Source of the DNA: an uncultured Clostridia bacterium
Lineage (GTDB): Bacteria > Bacillota > Clostridia > Oscillospirales > Ruminococcaceae
Length of the DNA: 64,000 bases
Assembly: GCA_947630825.1 (NCBI GenBank)
Contig: CANRJA010000001.1
Span: forward strand, 140,400-204,399
Reading direction: 5' to 3'
Position numbers and translations under genes: made by a program. Each line of letters starts with the position of its first letter. The stretch's first letter is position 1. Below are positions 16,345 through 25,417 of this stretch, one piece after another. The notes under the pieces were generated by a model, which worked only from the letters and a program-made list of their open reading frames with translations, was not told where the DNA came from and made no database searches.

Positions 16345-17322
16345 TTATTGTTCGACAGGCTTGTCAACTTGCTTTGTATTTTTCTTTATATCCTCAGACA
16401 TAGACTTGAATATCTCGTATGCCTTTTCGTAATTTTTCTGCATATCGTCCTTACTGTCTTTAAGAGTTTTGATAGGCGCTCTCATTCCAAGATAAATATC
16501 CTGCGGATAGTTCGTGTGATACTTAAACACGTCCTCGATGTAATCGCCCCTTAGAGAAAGCCCTTTGTTTGTCACAAACTCGTTGTCCGCAAAGTCGGGT
16601 GACACGTCAGACAGCAGATTGTCGCTTTCGTTGTCGCTGTAAATATCAGCGTCGGTTTTATCGTCGGTAAGAATGAAAATTATCTCGCCCGTCTGCATAT
16701 TCGCCAGATAAACCTCCTGATACTTCTGTATCTGAACATAATCATCAGTGTCCTCTGTAAGCGGTGCTGAAAGTATCTGAACATTGACTTCGCCGTCTCC
16801 GTTTATGTCAGGGCAGAACCTCTCAAAATAATCCGCAACCTCCTCAGTTCGGTTTACAAGACCGTTGTTTACCGTCATCATGACCTTGATGTCAGGCTTT
16901 ACTCTTGAAAGGCTATCGTAGGTTATATAAGATACAACGGCAATAGCAAAAACAACTAAGATGATAATTATTTTATTGTGCCACCAGAAGTTTTTTATCC
17001 ACTCTTTCTTGCTTAGCTTAATCACTTCAGGCGCTTCTTCTTTAATAATATCGCTCTCGTCGATCACTCCGCTTTTAAGCTTGACCAACTCGATTTTTTC
17101 GTTGTCAAGCTGCTTTTCATAGTCTTTTCTCTCCTGCTCCTTGCGCTCGTTATACTCCGCAAGCTCTTTCTGATATCGCTCATAAGCCTTTTCCTCGTCC
17201 TCGAAACGCTTTCGCTCATAATCAAAATCGTCATCAGGAATAAGGTTTTTTTCTTTGATAGTATCTATCTTTTCTGCTTTTTCTCGGTTTTTATCTTCTA
17301 AGCCTTTATCCACCCTTTTCAC
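16345..17322 (-). CDS. Single-pass membrane protein with coiled-coil cytoplasmic region
   Basis: This is a 325-residue protein. Residues about 1-105 are highly charged, Glu/Lys/Tyr-rich and probably coiled coil. One transmembrane helix follows (about 117-136, KIIIILVVFAIAVVSYITY). The outer part (about 140-325) contains an acidic segment PDINGDGEVNVQIL. The outward domain has no family I recognise. It is the first gene of the set with the 39-residue membrane protein and ung. Function unknown. Confidence 0.75.
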   Translation of the reverse strand: MKRVDKGLEDKNREKAEKIDTIKEKNLIPDDDFDYERKRFEDEEKAYERYQKELAEYNERKEQERKDYEKQLDNEKIELVKLKSGVIDESDIIKEEAPEVIKLSKKEWIKNFWWHNKIIIILVVFAIAVVSYITYDSLSRVKPDIKVMMTVNNGLVNRTEEVADYFERFCPDINGDGEVNVQILSAPLTEDTDDYVQIQKYQEVYLANMQTGEIIFILTDDKTDADIYSDNESDNLLSDVSPDFADNEFVTNKGLSLRGDYIEDVFKYHTNYPQDIYLGMRAPIKTLKDSKDDMQKNYEKAYEIFKSMSEDIKKNTKQVDKPVEQ

Positions 17323-17482
17323 TTCCTTACAAAGTAAATCTAATACGCATTAAAAGTAGTATACCGCCTAATTATGAACTGGTGATTAATTTTGAGCTTA
17401 TTGCTTGAGTATTTTTAAATTAAGATGCAAAAAGCCATAAGTCGTGATATAATATTAGAATACTTTACTTTGGAGAAATGCA

Positions 17483-18796
17483 ATGTTTAATATTACCGAC
17501 TTTAATTATGACAAGGCTATGGATTTTATAATGAGCTTTTCACGTCTCGGGAAAAAGGTAACCGACCTATCAAGAGTGAAAAGGCTTCTTGATTTAATTG
17601 ATGATCCGCAGAACGACCTTGAGTTTATACACATAGCCGGCACAAACGGCAAAGGTTCAGTAGCTGAAATGCTTAGCGAAATTCTATACAGCGCCGGAGT
17701 AAAAACAGGTACTTTCACATCGCCTTATATCTTAGAGTTCCGTGACAGAATACGTTTTATGGGAAAAGTTATACCCAAAAAAGAACTTACTGACATATGC
17801 TTTTACATCAAATCACGTCTCGACAAATTAGATGACGCAAAGGACTTCTCCGGCTTTGAGATAAATATGGCTATCGCTCTGTTGTATTTCAAAAAAGCAG
17901 GCTGTGAGGCTGTTGTCTTTGAAACGGGATTGGGAGGTCTTTTAGACTGCACAAATGTTATACAAAGACCGCTTGTATCTGTTATAACTTCTATCTCTCA
18001 CGACCACACTGCAATTCTCGGCAAGACCATTCGTGAAATCGCGGCACAGAAGGCAGGTATCATAAAAGACGGCTGCCCTGTGGTTTTGTCAATTAACAAT
18101 CCCGATGAAGCCGTAGATGTAGTTTCAAAAACCGCAAAGGAAAAAGGTTCAGAGCTTATTATACCGGACAAATCAAATCTGAACATCAAAAGCGTTCGTC
18201 TTGGCGATACTTCATTTGAATACAAAGGTATTCGATATTCTCTTTTAATGAGCGGAGAACACCAAATTACCAATGCTCTTTCTGCGATAGAAACGGCTTA
18301 CCTGCTCAAAAAGCGGTTTAAAATAACAGAGCAGAACATTCAGACGGGGCTAAAAAAGGCATTTGTTATAGGCAGGACCGAAGTTTTGGCATCTCCATTA
18401 AAAGGCGAGAGCCATTACGTCATTTTAGACGGCAGTCATAATGACGGCGGTATTGAAGCTCTCACGGAGGTTTTAAGAGAAATCCCAAAGCCTGTCACAG
18501 CTATTGTCGGCTCGCTTAATCGCAAGAACGTCAGAGACTCTCTTCCTAAGCTGTTTGACAGTGTAGATAAAATCATCTGCGTTGACGACTTCACATCAGA
18601 AACAATGCCGAAGAGGGAGCTTTGCGGTATTTTAAACGAGGAGTACGCAAAAAGCAATGTTTATAAAGGCAAAAAAATAATTGCCTATTGCGGAGAGGAT
18701 ACAAAGTCAGAATACCAAAAGGCAATGAATGGTGAATATAAAAACACCGTTATCTGCGGAACGCTTTACTTAGTTTCCTATATTAAAAATTTATAA
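17483..18796 (+). CDS. folC: Folylpolyglutamate synthase / dihydrofolate synthase
   Basis: FolC (437 residues) adds glutamate to folates. The ATP-binding loop GTNGKGSV, the FTSPYILEFRDRI segment and SHDHTAILG are classic Mur-ligase-type signatures for this family. A C-terminal DGSHNDGG motif marks the start of the last domain. Length is normal. RBS TTTGGAG is 8 bases upstream. A bidirectional hairpin at 18811-18843 ends the transcript. Confidence 0.95.
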   Translation: MFNITDFNYDKAMDFIMSFSRLGKKVTDLSRVKRLLDLIDDPQNDLEFIHIAGTNGKGSVAEMLSEILYSAGVKTGTFTSPYILEFRDRIRFMGKVIPKKELTDICFYIKSRLDKLDDAKDFSGFEINMAIALLYFKKAGCEAVVFETGLGGLLDCTNVIQRPLVSVITSISHDHTAILGKTIREIAAQKAGIIKDGCPVVLSINNPDEAVDVVSKTAKEKGSELIIPDKSNLNIKSVRLGDTSFEYKGIRYSLLMSGEHQITNALSAIETAYLLKKRFKITEQNIQTGLKKAFVIGRTEVLASPLKGESHYVILDGSHNDGGIEALTEVLREIPKPVTAIVGSLNRKNVRDSLPKLFDSVDKIICVDDFTSETMPKRELCGILNEEYAKSNVYKGKKIIAYCGEDTKSEYQKAMNGEYKNTVICGTLYLVSYIKNL

Positions 18797-18810
18797 ATAT
18801 ATACAAAAGC

Positions 18811-18843
18811 GGGCTGACGAAATTATCGTCAGCCCTTTATTTT
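18811..18843. terminator. Terminator between folC and convergent kinase gene
   Basis: GGGCTGACGA/TCGTCAGCCC is a perfect 10-bp stem followed by TTTATTTTT. It lies between two convergent genes and directly abuts the stop codon of the minus-strand gene. Confidence 0.8.
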
Positions 18844-19478
18844 TATGACTGTTCATCAAGGTACTTTTCTCTTACGTTAATATAAGTTACCATAAGGTCT
18901 ACTGCTCCGTCTATCCCAATCTGCGAGGAGTTTATACAAAGGTCATAATTCTTTGCCTCTCCCCACTTCATATCAGAATAGTAGTTGTAGTAATTTGACC
19001 TGTTTTTATCCGTCTTTTTTATAAAGTCACGAACCTTATCCTTTTCTATGTCATAACGCTCCAAGATTCTCTTTTTCTTATGATTGATATCCGCGTTAAT
19101 GAAGAAGTTTATAACATTTTTGTGATCTTTTAAAACATAGTCCGCACATCTTCCAACAATTACACAAGGACCCTGCTCAGCTATTTTCTTTATGGTATCG
19201 AACTGCGCCAAAAACAGCTTGTGATTAAGAGGCATATCAGGGTGTATCTTACCGTCTGCGCTGAGAGGATATGTTCCCATAACCAGCGAATAAAGAAGAC
19301 TGTTTGAATGTGACTCATCATTCCTGTAGAAAAGCTCCTCACATATTCCGCTTTCCTTAGACGCCATCTCAAGCAGCTCTTTATCATAAAACGGAATATC
19401 AAGCCTTTTTGCCAGCTTTTCACCGATTTCTCGTCCGCCGCTTCCAAACTCTCTGCTGATTGTGATAATTGATTTCAC
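18843..19478 (-). CDS. Cytidylate kinase-like protein
   Basis: This 211-residue P-loop protein belongs to the cytidylate-kinase-like family. ISREFGSGGREIGEKLA is the nucleotide-binding loop and the following DIPFYDKELLEMASKESG segment is typical. A VGRCADYVL motif lies mid-protein. This family differs from true Cmk and its substrate is not established. The gene is divergent from spoVAC. Confidence 0.88.
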   Translation of the reverse strand: MKSIITISREFGSGGREIGEKLAKRLDIPFYDKELLEMASKESGICEELFYRNDESHSNSLLYSLVMGTYPLSADGKIHPDMPLNHKLFLAQFDTIKKIAEQGPCVIVGRCADYVLKDHKNVINFFINADINHKKKRILERYDIEKDKVRDFIKKTDKNRSNYYNYYSDMKWGEAKNYDLCINSSQIGIDGAVDLMVTYINVREKYLDEQS

Positions 19479-19672
19479 AACAAAAGCCTCCTTTTAGCTT
19501 TTAAGTATAATATAGATTTAGTATAACATATTTTATTATATTTTTCACTGATTTTTTTATACAATTTTATGTAAAAAACTTTGTGCAATAAGTCAAATAA
19601 TTCTGAATACATCAAGCTTTTATGGATAAAATATATGTAATTAAAGCAAAACGAGGAGGAGAAATTTAAACT

Positions 19673-20119
19673 ATGAAAATGAGTCAATCACAGTACAGTG
19701 AATTATATAAGGAAGCGTCAACGGGAACAAAGTCGTGGATAACCATTCCGAAAGCCTTTGTAATAGGCGGATTGATTTGTACCTTGGGCGAGGCTTTGCT
19801 AAATCTCTATGAATATTTCGGTCTTAGCAAAGATAACACGGCAATGCTTACTTCAATAACTCTTATATTTTTATCAGCGTTGTTCACAGGGTTGGGTCTT
19901 TACCAAAAGCTTGCTAAACACGGCGGCGCAGGAACACTTGTACCGATTACAGGTTTTGCAAACTCTGTTGTAGCCCCTGCTATCGAGTTCAAAACCGAGG
20001 GAATGATTTTAGGTCTGGGGGCAAAGATATTTATAATAGCAGGACCTGTTATTCTATACGGAACATTAGCGTCAATGATTTACGGACTGATTTATTATAT
20101 ATGCACAAGGATATTTTAA
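19673..20119 (+). CDS. spoVAC: Stage V sporulation protein AC
   Basis: SpoVAC (148 residues) is a membrane component of the channel that moves dipicolinic acid into the forespore. Features: an N-terminal YSELYKEASTGTKSWITIPKAFVIGGLIC segment (family hallmark), several membrane helices, and the conserved KHGGAGTLVPITGFANSVVAPAIEFKTEGMILG stretch. A strong GAGGAGGAG RBS precedes the ATG. In many genomes it is followed by spoVAD and spoVAE, but here it stands alone. Presence implies the host makes endospores. Confidence 0.94.
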   Translation: MKMSQSQYSELYKEASTGTKSWITIPKAFVIGGLICTLGEALLNLYEYFGLSKDNTAMLTSITLIFLSALFTGLGLYQKLAKHGGAGTLVPITGFANSVVAPAIEFKTEGMILGLGAKIFIIAGPVILYGTLASMIYGLIYYICTRIF

Positions 20120-20124
20120 AATAA

Positions 20125-20165
20125 AATCCGGCAGACTAAAAAAGCAAGCCTGCCGGATTTTTCTT
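20125..20165 (+). terminator. Terminator after spoVAC
   Basis: AATCCGGCA ... TGCCGGATT stem followed by TTTTCTTG, 5-6 bases after the stop codon. Confidence 0.75.
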
Positions 20166-20185
20166 GTTCAACTTCTATCCCTGCT

Positions 20186-20220
20186 TAAAAAATCAACCTC
20201 TCTTAAAACTAAGAGAGGTT
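20186..20220 (-). terminator. Terminator of secDF operon
   Basis: A perfect 11-bp stem AACCTCTCTTA/TAAGAGAGGTT followed on the minus strand by GATTTTTTAA, shortly after the secF stop codon. Confidence 0.8.
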
Positions 20221-20229
20221 AAATTAAAA

Positions 20230-21252
20230 TTACTTTTTCTTTTTAGAAGCCGCTGCCTGAGCCATAAGTTTCTTTGCTCTGTGTTCCTGCCAGCACACCC
20301 AAAGTGTAGGAGCAATACAGTTTGAAGAATATACTCCGGCGAGCATTCCGATAATAAGAGGGAACGCAAAGCTCATAATTGATGAAACTCCGGCTACAAC
20401 GCATACAATACATACAATTGCCATTGCCATAATGGTCGTTACGTTTGTATGAATCGAACGTCCGATAGTCTGAGTAACAGACATATTAACAAGCTCGTCA
20501 ACATCGGCTTTTCTGCCGTAGATCCTCTTGTTTTCACGAATACGGTCGTAGATGATGATGGTAGCGTTGATCGAGTATCCCAGAATTGTAAGTAAAACCG
20601 CCATAAAGTTAGCGTCAATGTCAAAACCGCAGATAACAAAGCATCCGAATACCATTAACATATCGTGTACAAGTGCTACAACAGCCATACAGCCGGCTGA
20701 AATACCGCCGATCTTTCTGAATCTGAATCCGATATAGATTATCATTACGATTACAGAGAATATTACAGCAACTAAACACTTGATAAAGAACTCTTTACCG
20801 TTTGACGGCGAAACATCGTTAGAACCGTATACTTCAAGTTTGTTGTCCTTTAACTCGCTCTGAAGCGCGTCGGTAAGCTTTGTTTGTATAGAGTTTGTAA
20901 GTCCCTTTTCAGATGCGAACGAAAGCGTCACCGTTTTTGAAGAGTCAGCCATGCTCTCTCCTGTTGTTACAGTTGCCTTTTCTCCTATAGAGTCGCTTAC
21001 TACCTTTTCAACCTTAGACGTGTCTATATCGCCTTCATAAGAATAGGTGATTTCCGTTCCGCCCCTGAACTGAATAGCCAGGTTAAGTCTGCCGCAGAGC
21101 GCAACTACTATTGAAATAACAATAAGCGATATTGATACTATATAGTATATCTTTCTGTGTCCGCAAACATTAAGAGGTTTTCTTGTTTTTGTTTCTTGTG
21201 TGTTTTCGTTGATTGCAGCTTCTGCCGCAGTGTTTTTAGTTTTCTTACTCAT
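20230..21252 (-). CDS. secF: Protein translocase subunit SecF
   Basis: SecF (340 residues from the ATG at 21252) works with SecD to drive late steps of protein export using the proton or sodium gradient. It shows an N-terminal helix, a periplasmic domain starting near FRGGTEITYSY, and five C-terminal helices with GYSINATIIIYDRIREN, the SecF signature. The ATG at 21252 has GGAGG 8 bases upstream; a GTG at 21261 overlaps that RBS and is less likely. The start overlaps the secD stop by 8 bases, so they are translationally coupled. Confidence 0.95.
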   Translation of the reverse strand: MSKKTKNTAAEAAINENTQETKTRKPLNVCGHRKIYYIVSISLIVISIVVALCGRLNLAIQFRGGTEITYSYEGDIDTSKVEKVVSDSIGEKATVTTGESMADSSKTVTLSFASEKGLTNSIQTKLTDALQSELKDNKLEVYGSNDVSPSNGKEFFIKCLVAVIFSVIVMIIYIGFRFRKIGGISAGCMAVVALVHDMLMVFGCFVICGFDIDANFMAVLLTILGYSINATIIIYDRIRENKRIYGRKADVDELVNMSVTQTIGRSIHTNVTTIMAMAIVCIVCVVAGVSSIMSFAFPLIIGMLAGVYSSNCIAPTLWVCWQEHRAKKLMAQAAASKKKK

Positions 21253-22624
21253 GCTTAGCACCTCCGTAAAGTCTTGGATTTTTGAAGCACTTGAACTTTG
21301 AAAGTGACGAAAGCATTAACCTTGAAGCGAATATTCCGAATACAAAGTTCAGAATAATTCCGACAAGCAGCGTGTAACCTAGTGAATAAATCGTTCCGGC
21401 TGTCGAAGCTCCGAATGCAAAGAAGATAAAGTTCAGCATCTTTGCGAATAAGCTGTCGGTAGGTCCGAAAGCTCCCATTAATATAACCGCAACAAATACT
21501 ACCGTGATGTTACTGTCGAATACGGCAGACCACGCTCTCTTATATCCTACTTCAATAGCACCGTTGAGCGTCTTTCCGTTATTCAGCTCTTCCTTGATTC
21601 TTTCAAAAGAAACTACGTTAGCGTCAACGCCCATTCCGACAGCAAGGATAATACCTGCAATACCCGGAATTGTAAGCGTAAAGCTTTCAATGCTCGGCAG
21701 GAAACCTGATATAGCCGCTATTGTGCATACAACTTGTCCTACAAGAGCTATTGATGCAACTGCGCCTGCCAGTCTATAAACGAAGATCATATACAGGCAG
21801 ATAAGCACAAATGCAATTACACCTGCAATGAGCATAGCGTTCAATGCTCCTGTTCCGAGTGTCGGAGAAATAATATCCGTACTCGTTGCCTCTAATTTAA
21901 ACGGAAGTGATCCTGCATTGATTTTGTCCGCAAGCGCTTTTGCGCTTTCGTATGTAAAGTCACCCTCGATAATGCACTTTCCGTCTGTTATTGCAGCGTT
22001 AACCGATGGAGCAGATATACAATCCTCGTCCATATAAATGGAAATGTATCCGCTTCCTGCAAGCTCGGTCGTAGCCTGAGCAAACGCTTCCTTACCTGCG
22101 TTATCAAACTCAAGGCTTACAACATTTTCTGTTGTGTTGTTTTCAGTCTGCTGAATGGTTGCCTCTGCTTTTGTAACCTGGTCGCCTGTAAGAATCGTTT
22201 CGCCGTTTATATCCTCCTGGCCTTTCTTAAAGCTGAGGATAGCCGTCTCGCCTAATTCTTTTACAGCGGCTTCAGGGTCAAAGCTTGTGTCTCCTGCCTG
22301 CCAGGGGAAGCTGACTACAACTCTTGAATTGTTATAATCAACGTAAACCTCGCTGTCAGTAATGTTCAGACTTACAAGTCTTTGCTCAATTACCGATTTT
22401 GCTGCGTCCATGTTTGTTTCGGTTGCATTGTATCCGTCGGCAGGTTCAAATGTGGCGTTAACTCCGCCCCGAATATCAATTCCCCATCTGATTTCATCTA
22501 CGCCCTTAATGTATGAGTTCCTTGTATCGCCGTATTGTGAGTGAATACCGAAAAACGTCAGGTATCCGATTATAACAATAACCGCCACTACGATAAAGAA
22601 CACGGGCTTTTTTACTTTTCGCAC
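21245..22624 (-). CDS. secD: Protein translocase subunit SecD
   Basis: SecD (459 residues) is the larger partner of SecF. The first helix (VKKPVFFIVVAVIVIIGYLTFFG), the DIRGGVNATFEP motif, the periplasmic head and the GMGVDANVVSFERIKEEL signature in the membrane part identify it. I chose the GTG at 22624 because AGGAGG sits 8 bases upstream. The ATG further upstream (22675) lies only about 15 bases past the -10 box of the promoter at 22692-22720, too close to the transcription start. Confidence 0.95.
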   Translation of the reverse strand: MRKVKKPVFFIVVAVIVIIGYLTFFGIHSQYGDTRNSYIKGVDEIRWGIDIRGGVNATFEPADGYNATETNMDAAKSVIEQRLVSLNITDSEVYVDYNNSRVVVSFPWQAGDTSFDPEAAVKELGETAILSFKKGQEDINGETILTGDQVTKAEATIQQTENNTTENVVSLEFDNAGKEAFAQATTELAGSGYISIYMDEDCISAPSVNAAITDGKCIIEGDFTYESAKALADKINAGSLPFKLEATSTDIISPTLGTGALNAMLIAGVIAFVLICLYMIFVYRLAGAVASIALVGQVVCTIAAISGFLPSIESFTLTIPGIAGIILAVGMGVDANVVSFERIKEELNNGKTLNGAIEVGYKRAWSAVFDSNITVVFVAVILMGAFGPTDSLFAKMLNFIFFAFGASTAGTIYSLGYTLLVGIILNFVFGIFASRLMLSSLSKFKCFKNPRLYGGAKHE

Positions 22625-22691
22625 TGTTCGTCCTCCTAGTATGTTAAAATTGTAAAATTGCGGTCGAAATCGCAAAAATATTCACTAAATA

Positions 22692-22720
22692 ATTATAACT
22701 AAATAATATCAGCTTGTCAA
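22692..22720 (-). promoter_or_regulatory. Consensus promoter of secDF
   Basis: TTGACA (22720-22715), 17 bp, TATAAT (22697-22692) on the minus strand; perfect sigma-A match. It supports the downstream GTG start of secD. Confidence 0.85.
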
Positions 22721-22858
22721 GTGGTGGAAACAAGAATATTATAAAAATTCCAAAAAAGCCCTATTCCAGTATGTGGCATAAGGCTTTTTACGGATAATTT
22801 TAATTGAAAATTCATCTGAATACGTAAAGAATTGATTAACAATATATTGACATTTATG

Positions 22859-23398
22859 TTACTCTTCCATCTGTTTTCCCAAAAACATTGCCGCCGCTTT
22901 TGTTAAAATAAGCTTGTTCTGATCTCCCTTTGCGTTATCGTCTCCCGCAAGTAGAGCCACTGCGCCTGTAACAGTTCCCTCTGAAATGATGGGTGATATT
23001 GCAAGAGCCTTTTTCGATACTCCCTCAATTGGCATAACCGGACTCTCGCCTTCCTCGTAGGTGAACGACTTTCCGCTTTGGAAAAAGTCCTCAAGGGCCT
23101 GAGAAACTCTCCGTTCAGAATACTCTTTCTTTCCCTGTCCCGACACAGCAACTACATGGTCGCGGTCGAACACAACTACAGTTCCGCCGTCGAGTTTGTG
23201 AATAACGTCGGCAGCCTGAGTTGCTGTTTCGCTCAGTTCGTGAACGGGAGAATACTTTCTGAATATTACATTCCCGTCGTTATCTGTATAAATTTCAAGC
23301 GGACTTCCTTCCCTTATTCTCAATGTTCTTCTTATTTCCTTTGGAATCACAACTCTTCCGAGATCATCAATTCTTCTTACTATTCCGGTAGCTTTCAT
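22859..23398 (-). CDS. spoVT: Stage V sporulation protein T (AbrB-type regulator)
   Basis: SpoVT (179 residues from ATG 23398) is a forespore transcription regulator. The AbrB swapped-hairpin DNA-binding domain is at residues 1-50 (ATGIVRRIDDLGRVVIPKEIRRTLRIREG). A C-terminal GAF-like domain follows (about 60-179). Length matches B. subtilis SpoVT (178). GGAGGGAATAAAA precedes the chosen ATG; an upstream in-frame ATG at 23428 has no such RBS. With spoVAC it supports a spore-forming host. Confidence 0.94.
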   Translation of the reverse strand: MKATGIVRRIDDLGRVVIPKEIRRTLRIREGSPLEIYTDNDGNVIFRKYSPVHELSETATQAADVIHKLDGGTVVVFDRDHVVAVSGQGKKEYSERRVSQALEDFFQSGKSFTYEEGESPVMPIEGVSKKALAISPIISEGTVTGAVALLAGDDNAKGDQNKLILTKAAAMFLGKQMEE

Positions 23399-23534
23399 TT
23401 TTATTCCCTCCAAATTATTTTTAAGCAATGCAGTAATATTGTTTACACAAAACTAAATTTTATACGATAATTTTAAATATCAAATATATTGTCATTTTTT
23501 ATCAAAATAAATTTCTTTTTTTAACTTTATAAAT

Positions 23535-23562
23535 AAAAAGCCCGAGCTTTTTTGCCCGAGCC
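23535..23562 (-). terminator. Terminator after mscL
   Basis: On the minus strand GGCTCGGGC/GCTCGGGCT-type stem with an AAAAAA loop, followed by TTTTTATTTAT, just downstream of the mscL stop. Confidence 0.75.
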
Positions 23563-23577
23563 AAATTTTATGTATTA

Positions 23578-24129
23578 TTAAATTTTTACTTCTGATTCCT
23601 GTTCTCCTGCCTCTTGCATCTCTCCTCTTGCCTCTGGCTTCTGGTCTCTTGCCTCTGGCTTCTGGTCTCTTGCCTCTGGTTTCTGGCTTCTTGCCTCTTG
23701 AACCTCTTCTCTTGCTTCTTGCTTCTGGCTTCTTGCCTCTAGTAGCAAATCCCTTATTTCGGTCAATAGAGTTATATCAGTAACAGGAGGTGCTTTCTCC
23801 TCAGGCTCATCAGTTTTCTTTCTGCCCAGCTCTTGCGCCTTGTTTACTGCTTTGACAAGCAAGAACACCGTAAACGAAATAAGCAAAAAGCTTACTATCG
23901 CATTTATAAAGCTGCCTATACCGAATCCGCCGGGAGCCCAGTCTGCAAACTTTTCGATACCTGCTTTCTTTAGTATTATTCCTATTATCGGAGTTAAAAG
24001 GTCCTCAACCAAAGAAGTTACTATCGCAGTAAATGCAGAACCTATGATCAATCCTACTGCCAGGTCGAGAACGTTACCTCTTGAAATAAACTGCTTAAAT
24101 TCGGCAATAAAACCTTTTTTCTTATCCAT
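23578..24129 (-). CDS. mscL: Large-conductance mechanosensitive channel with repeat-derived C-terminal tail
   Basis: MscL (183 residues) opens a large pore on osmotic downshock. Residues 1-100 are a normal MscL: FKQFISRGNVLDLAVGLIIGSAFTAIV (helix 1) and helix 2 near residues 74-95. E. coli MscL has 136 residues; here the tail from about residue 130 to 183 is extra. It reads as EARSQK, QEAREEV, PEARDQK, PEARDQK, PEARGEM, QEAGEQE. That tail is encoded by the same CTTCTGG/CTTCTTG/CCTCTGG 7-bp repeats that fill intergenic spaces elsewhere in this window. The tail is probably disordered and tolerated, not functional. Confidence 0.93.
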   Translation of the reverse strand: MDKKKGFIAEFKQFISRGNVLDLAVGLIIGSAFTAIVTSLVEDLLTPIIGIILKKAGIEKFADWAPGGFGIGSFINAIVSFLLISFTVFLLVKAVNKAQELGRKKTDEPEEKAPPVTDITLLTEIRDLLLEARSQKQEAREEVQEARSQKPEARDQKPEARDQKPEARGEMQEAGEQESEVKI

Positions 24130-24332
24130 TTTCCTCTCCTTTGCAAATATATCAAAGTTAAATCAAAATATTTTTAAATATAATTATAGTATATCATATT
24201 TCTTTTGACATTTCAATCTTTTTTATGACATAAAAACGCCGTCATAAAGCGTATCTGCAAGGCAGTATTTGTTCTTGCTTTTTTATGCCAAAGGTAGTAT
24301 AATAAATTGAAATATGTTTAAAAGGATGATGT

Positions 24333-25310
24333 TTGGTGCTTCGTAATCTGATACCTGAGCAATTTTCAAATATTTACTACGGAATTTTGGTCTTTGCAAG
24401 CTTTTTTATAACCTTCGGAGGTATAAAGCTTTTCAGAGGTTCTCTTCCAAAAGACAAGGGAAGAGAATATGCCTTAAACGGCAAGCTCTCTGAAGGAAAG
24501 CCTCGAGGAGCGGGTATTATACTTATAATAACATTTATACTGTCATCCGTTTTATTTGTTCCGCTTGATTTGGAGCTTATTATTTACCTCGCTTTGATTT
24601 TTATTGAAATGATGAGCGGATATTTAGACGACGCTGCAAAGGTGCCTTGGGGAGAGTACAAAAAAGGTTTTATCGACCTTGTTGTAGCAGTCGGAGTTTC
24701 TGTTACATACTACACATTCAACGGCAGTGTGATAAACTTCGCGATGCTTGGTATAAGGGGAGTGAAAATCCCTGCCGTATTGTTTATAATACTCGGTGTG
24801 ATACTGGTCTGGGCGGCTATAAACGTAACAAACTGCTCGGACGGAGTTGACGGACTTTGCGGAAGTCTAACATCTATTTCTCTAATAACGGCATATATTA
24901 TGCTTTTCTTCTTGGGAAAAGGACAAAGCTATCGTTCTATGCTGCTTATTATGATAGTCTGCGTTTTGACATACCTGTGGTTCAACGCGTCTCCGAGCAA
25001 GCTTCTTATGGGCGACGCCGGCTCCAGAGCACTGGGAGTTATTCTGTCAATTTCGCTTTTGCAGACAGGCTCGCCCGTTACTTTCATTTTCGTGGCGTTT
25101 ATGCTTATACTCGACGGCGGACTAGGCTTGATAAAGGTAAGCGCAATCAGGTATTTAAAGCTCAAAAACTTTATGAGAGATATCAGAACTCCTATTCACG
25201 ACCATATGAGAAAGGTAAAAGACTGGAGCGATACACAGGTAGTATTCAGATTCAGCATTTTGCAGATAATTATTTCACTAGTTGTTATTGCGTTTTCAAT
25301 TAAAATTTAG
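24333..25310 (+). CDS. MraY-like undecaprenyl-phosphate phosphotransferase
   Basis: This 325-residue polytopic enzyme of the MraY/WecA superfamily transfers a sugar-phosphate to undecaprenyl phosphate. Conserved catalytic motifs are present: SGYLDDAAK (DD pair), NCSDGVDGL, MGDAGSRALG, and TPIHDHMRK near the C-terminus, which matches the MraY His-motif region. This favours MraY (lipid I synthesis) over a glycosyl WecA homologue. It lies outside any cell-wall cluster, so it could be a second copy. The start is TTG (24333) or the adjacent GTG, after AAGGATGATG. Confidence 0.85.
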   Translation: MVLRNLIPEQFSNIYYGILVFASFFITFGGIKLFRGSLPKDKGREYALNGKLSEGKPRGAGIILIITFILSSVLFVPLDLELIIYLALIFIEMMSGYLDDAAKVPWGEYKKGFIDLVVAVGVSVTYYTFNGSVINFAMLGIRGVKIPAVLFIILGVILVWAAINVTNCSDGVDGLCGSLTSISLITAYIMLFFLGKGQSYRSMLLIMIVCVLTYLWFNASPSKLLMGDAGSRALGVILSISLLQTGSPVTFIFVAFMLILDGGLGLIKVSAIRYLKLKNFMRDIRTPIHDHMRKVKDWSDTQVVFRFSILQIIISLVVIAFSIKI

Positions 25311-25417
25311 TTTCTATTAAAACGCTTATATAAAACATCAATTGTTTTACCGACAAGTATATTTAACTGCAAACAGCTTAGATTATTTAATAAGAAATTT
25401 TAAGGATAGATAAATTA

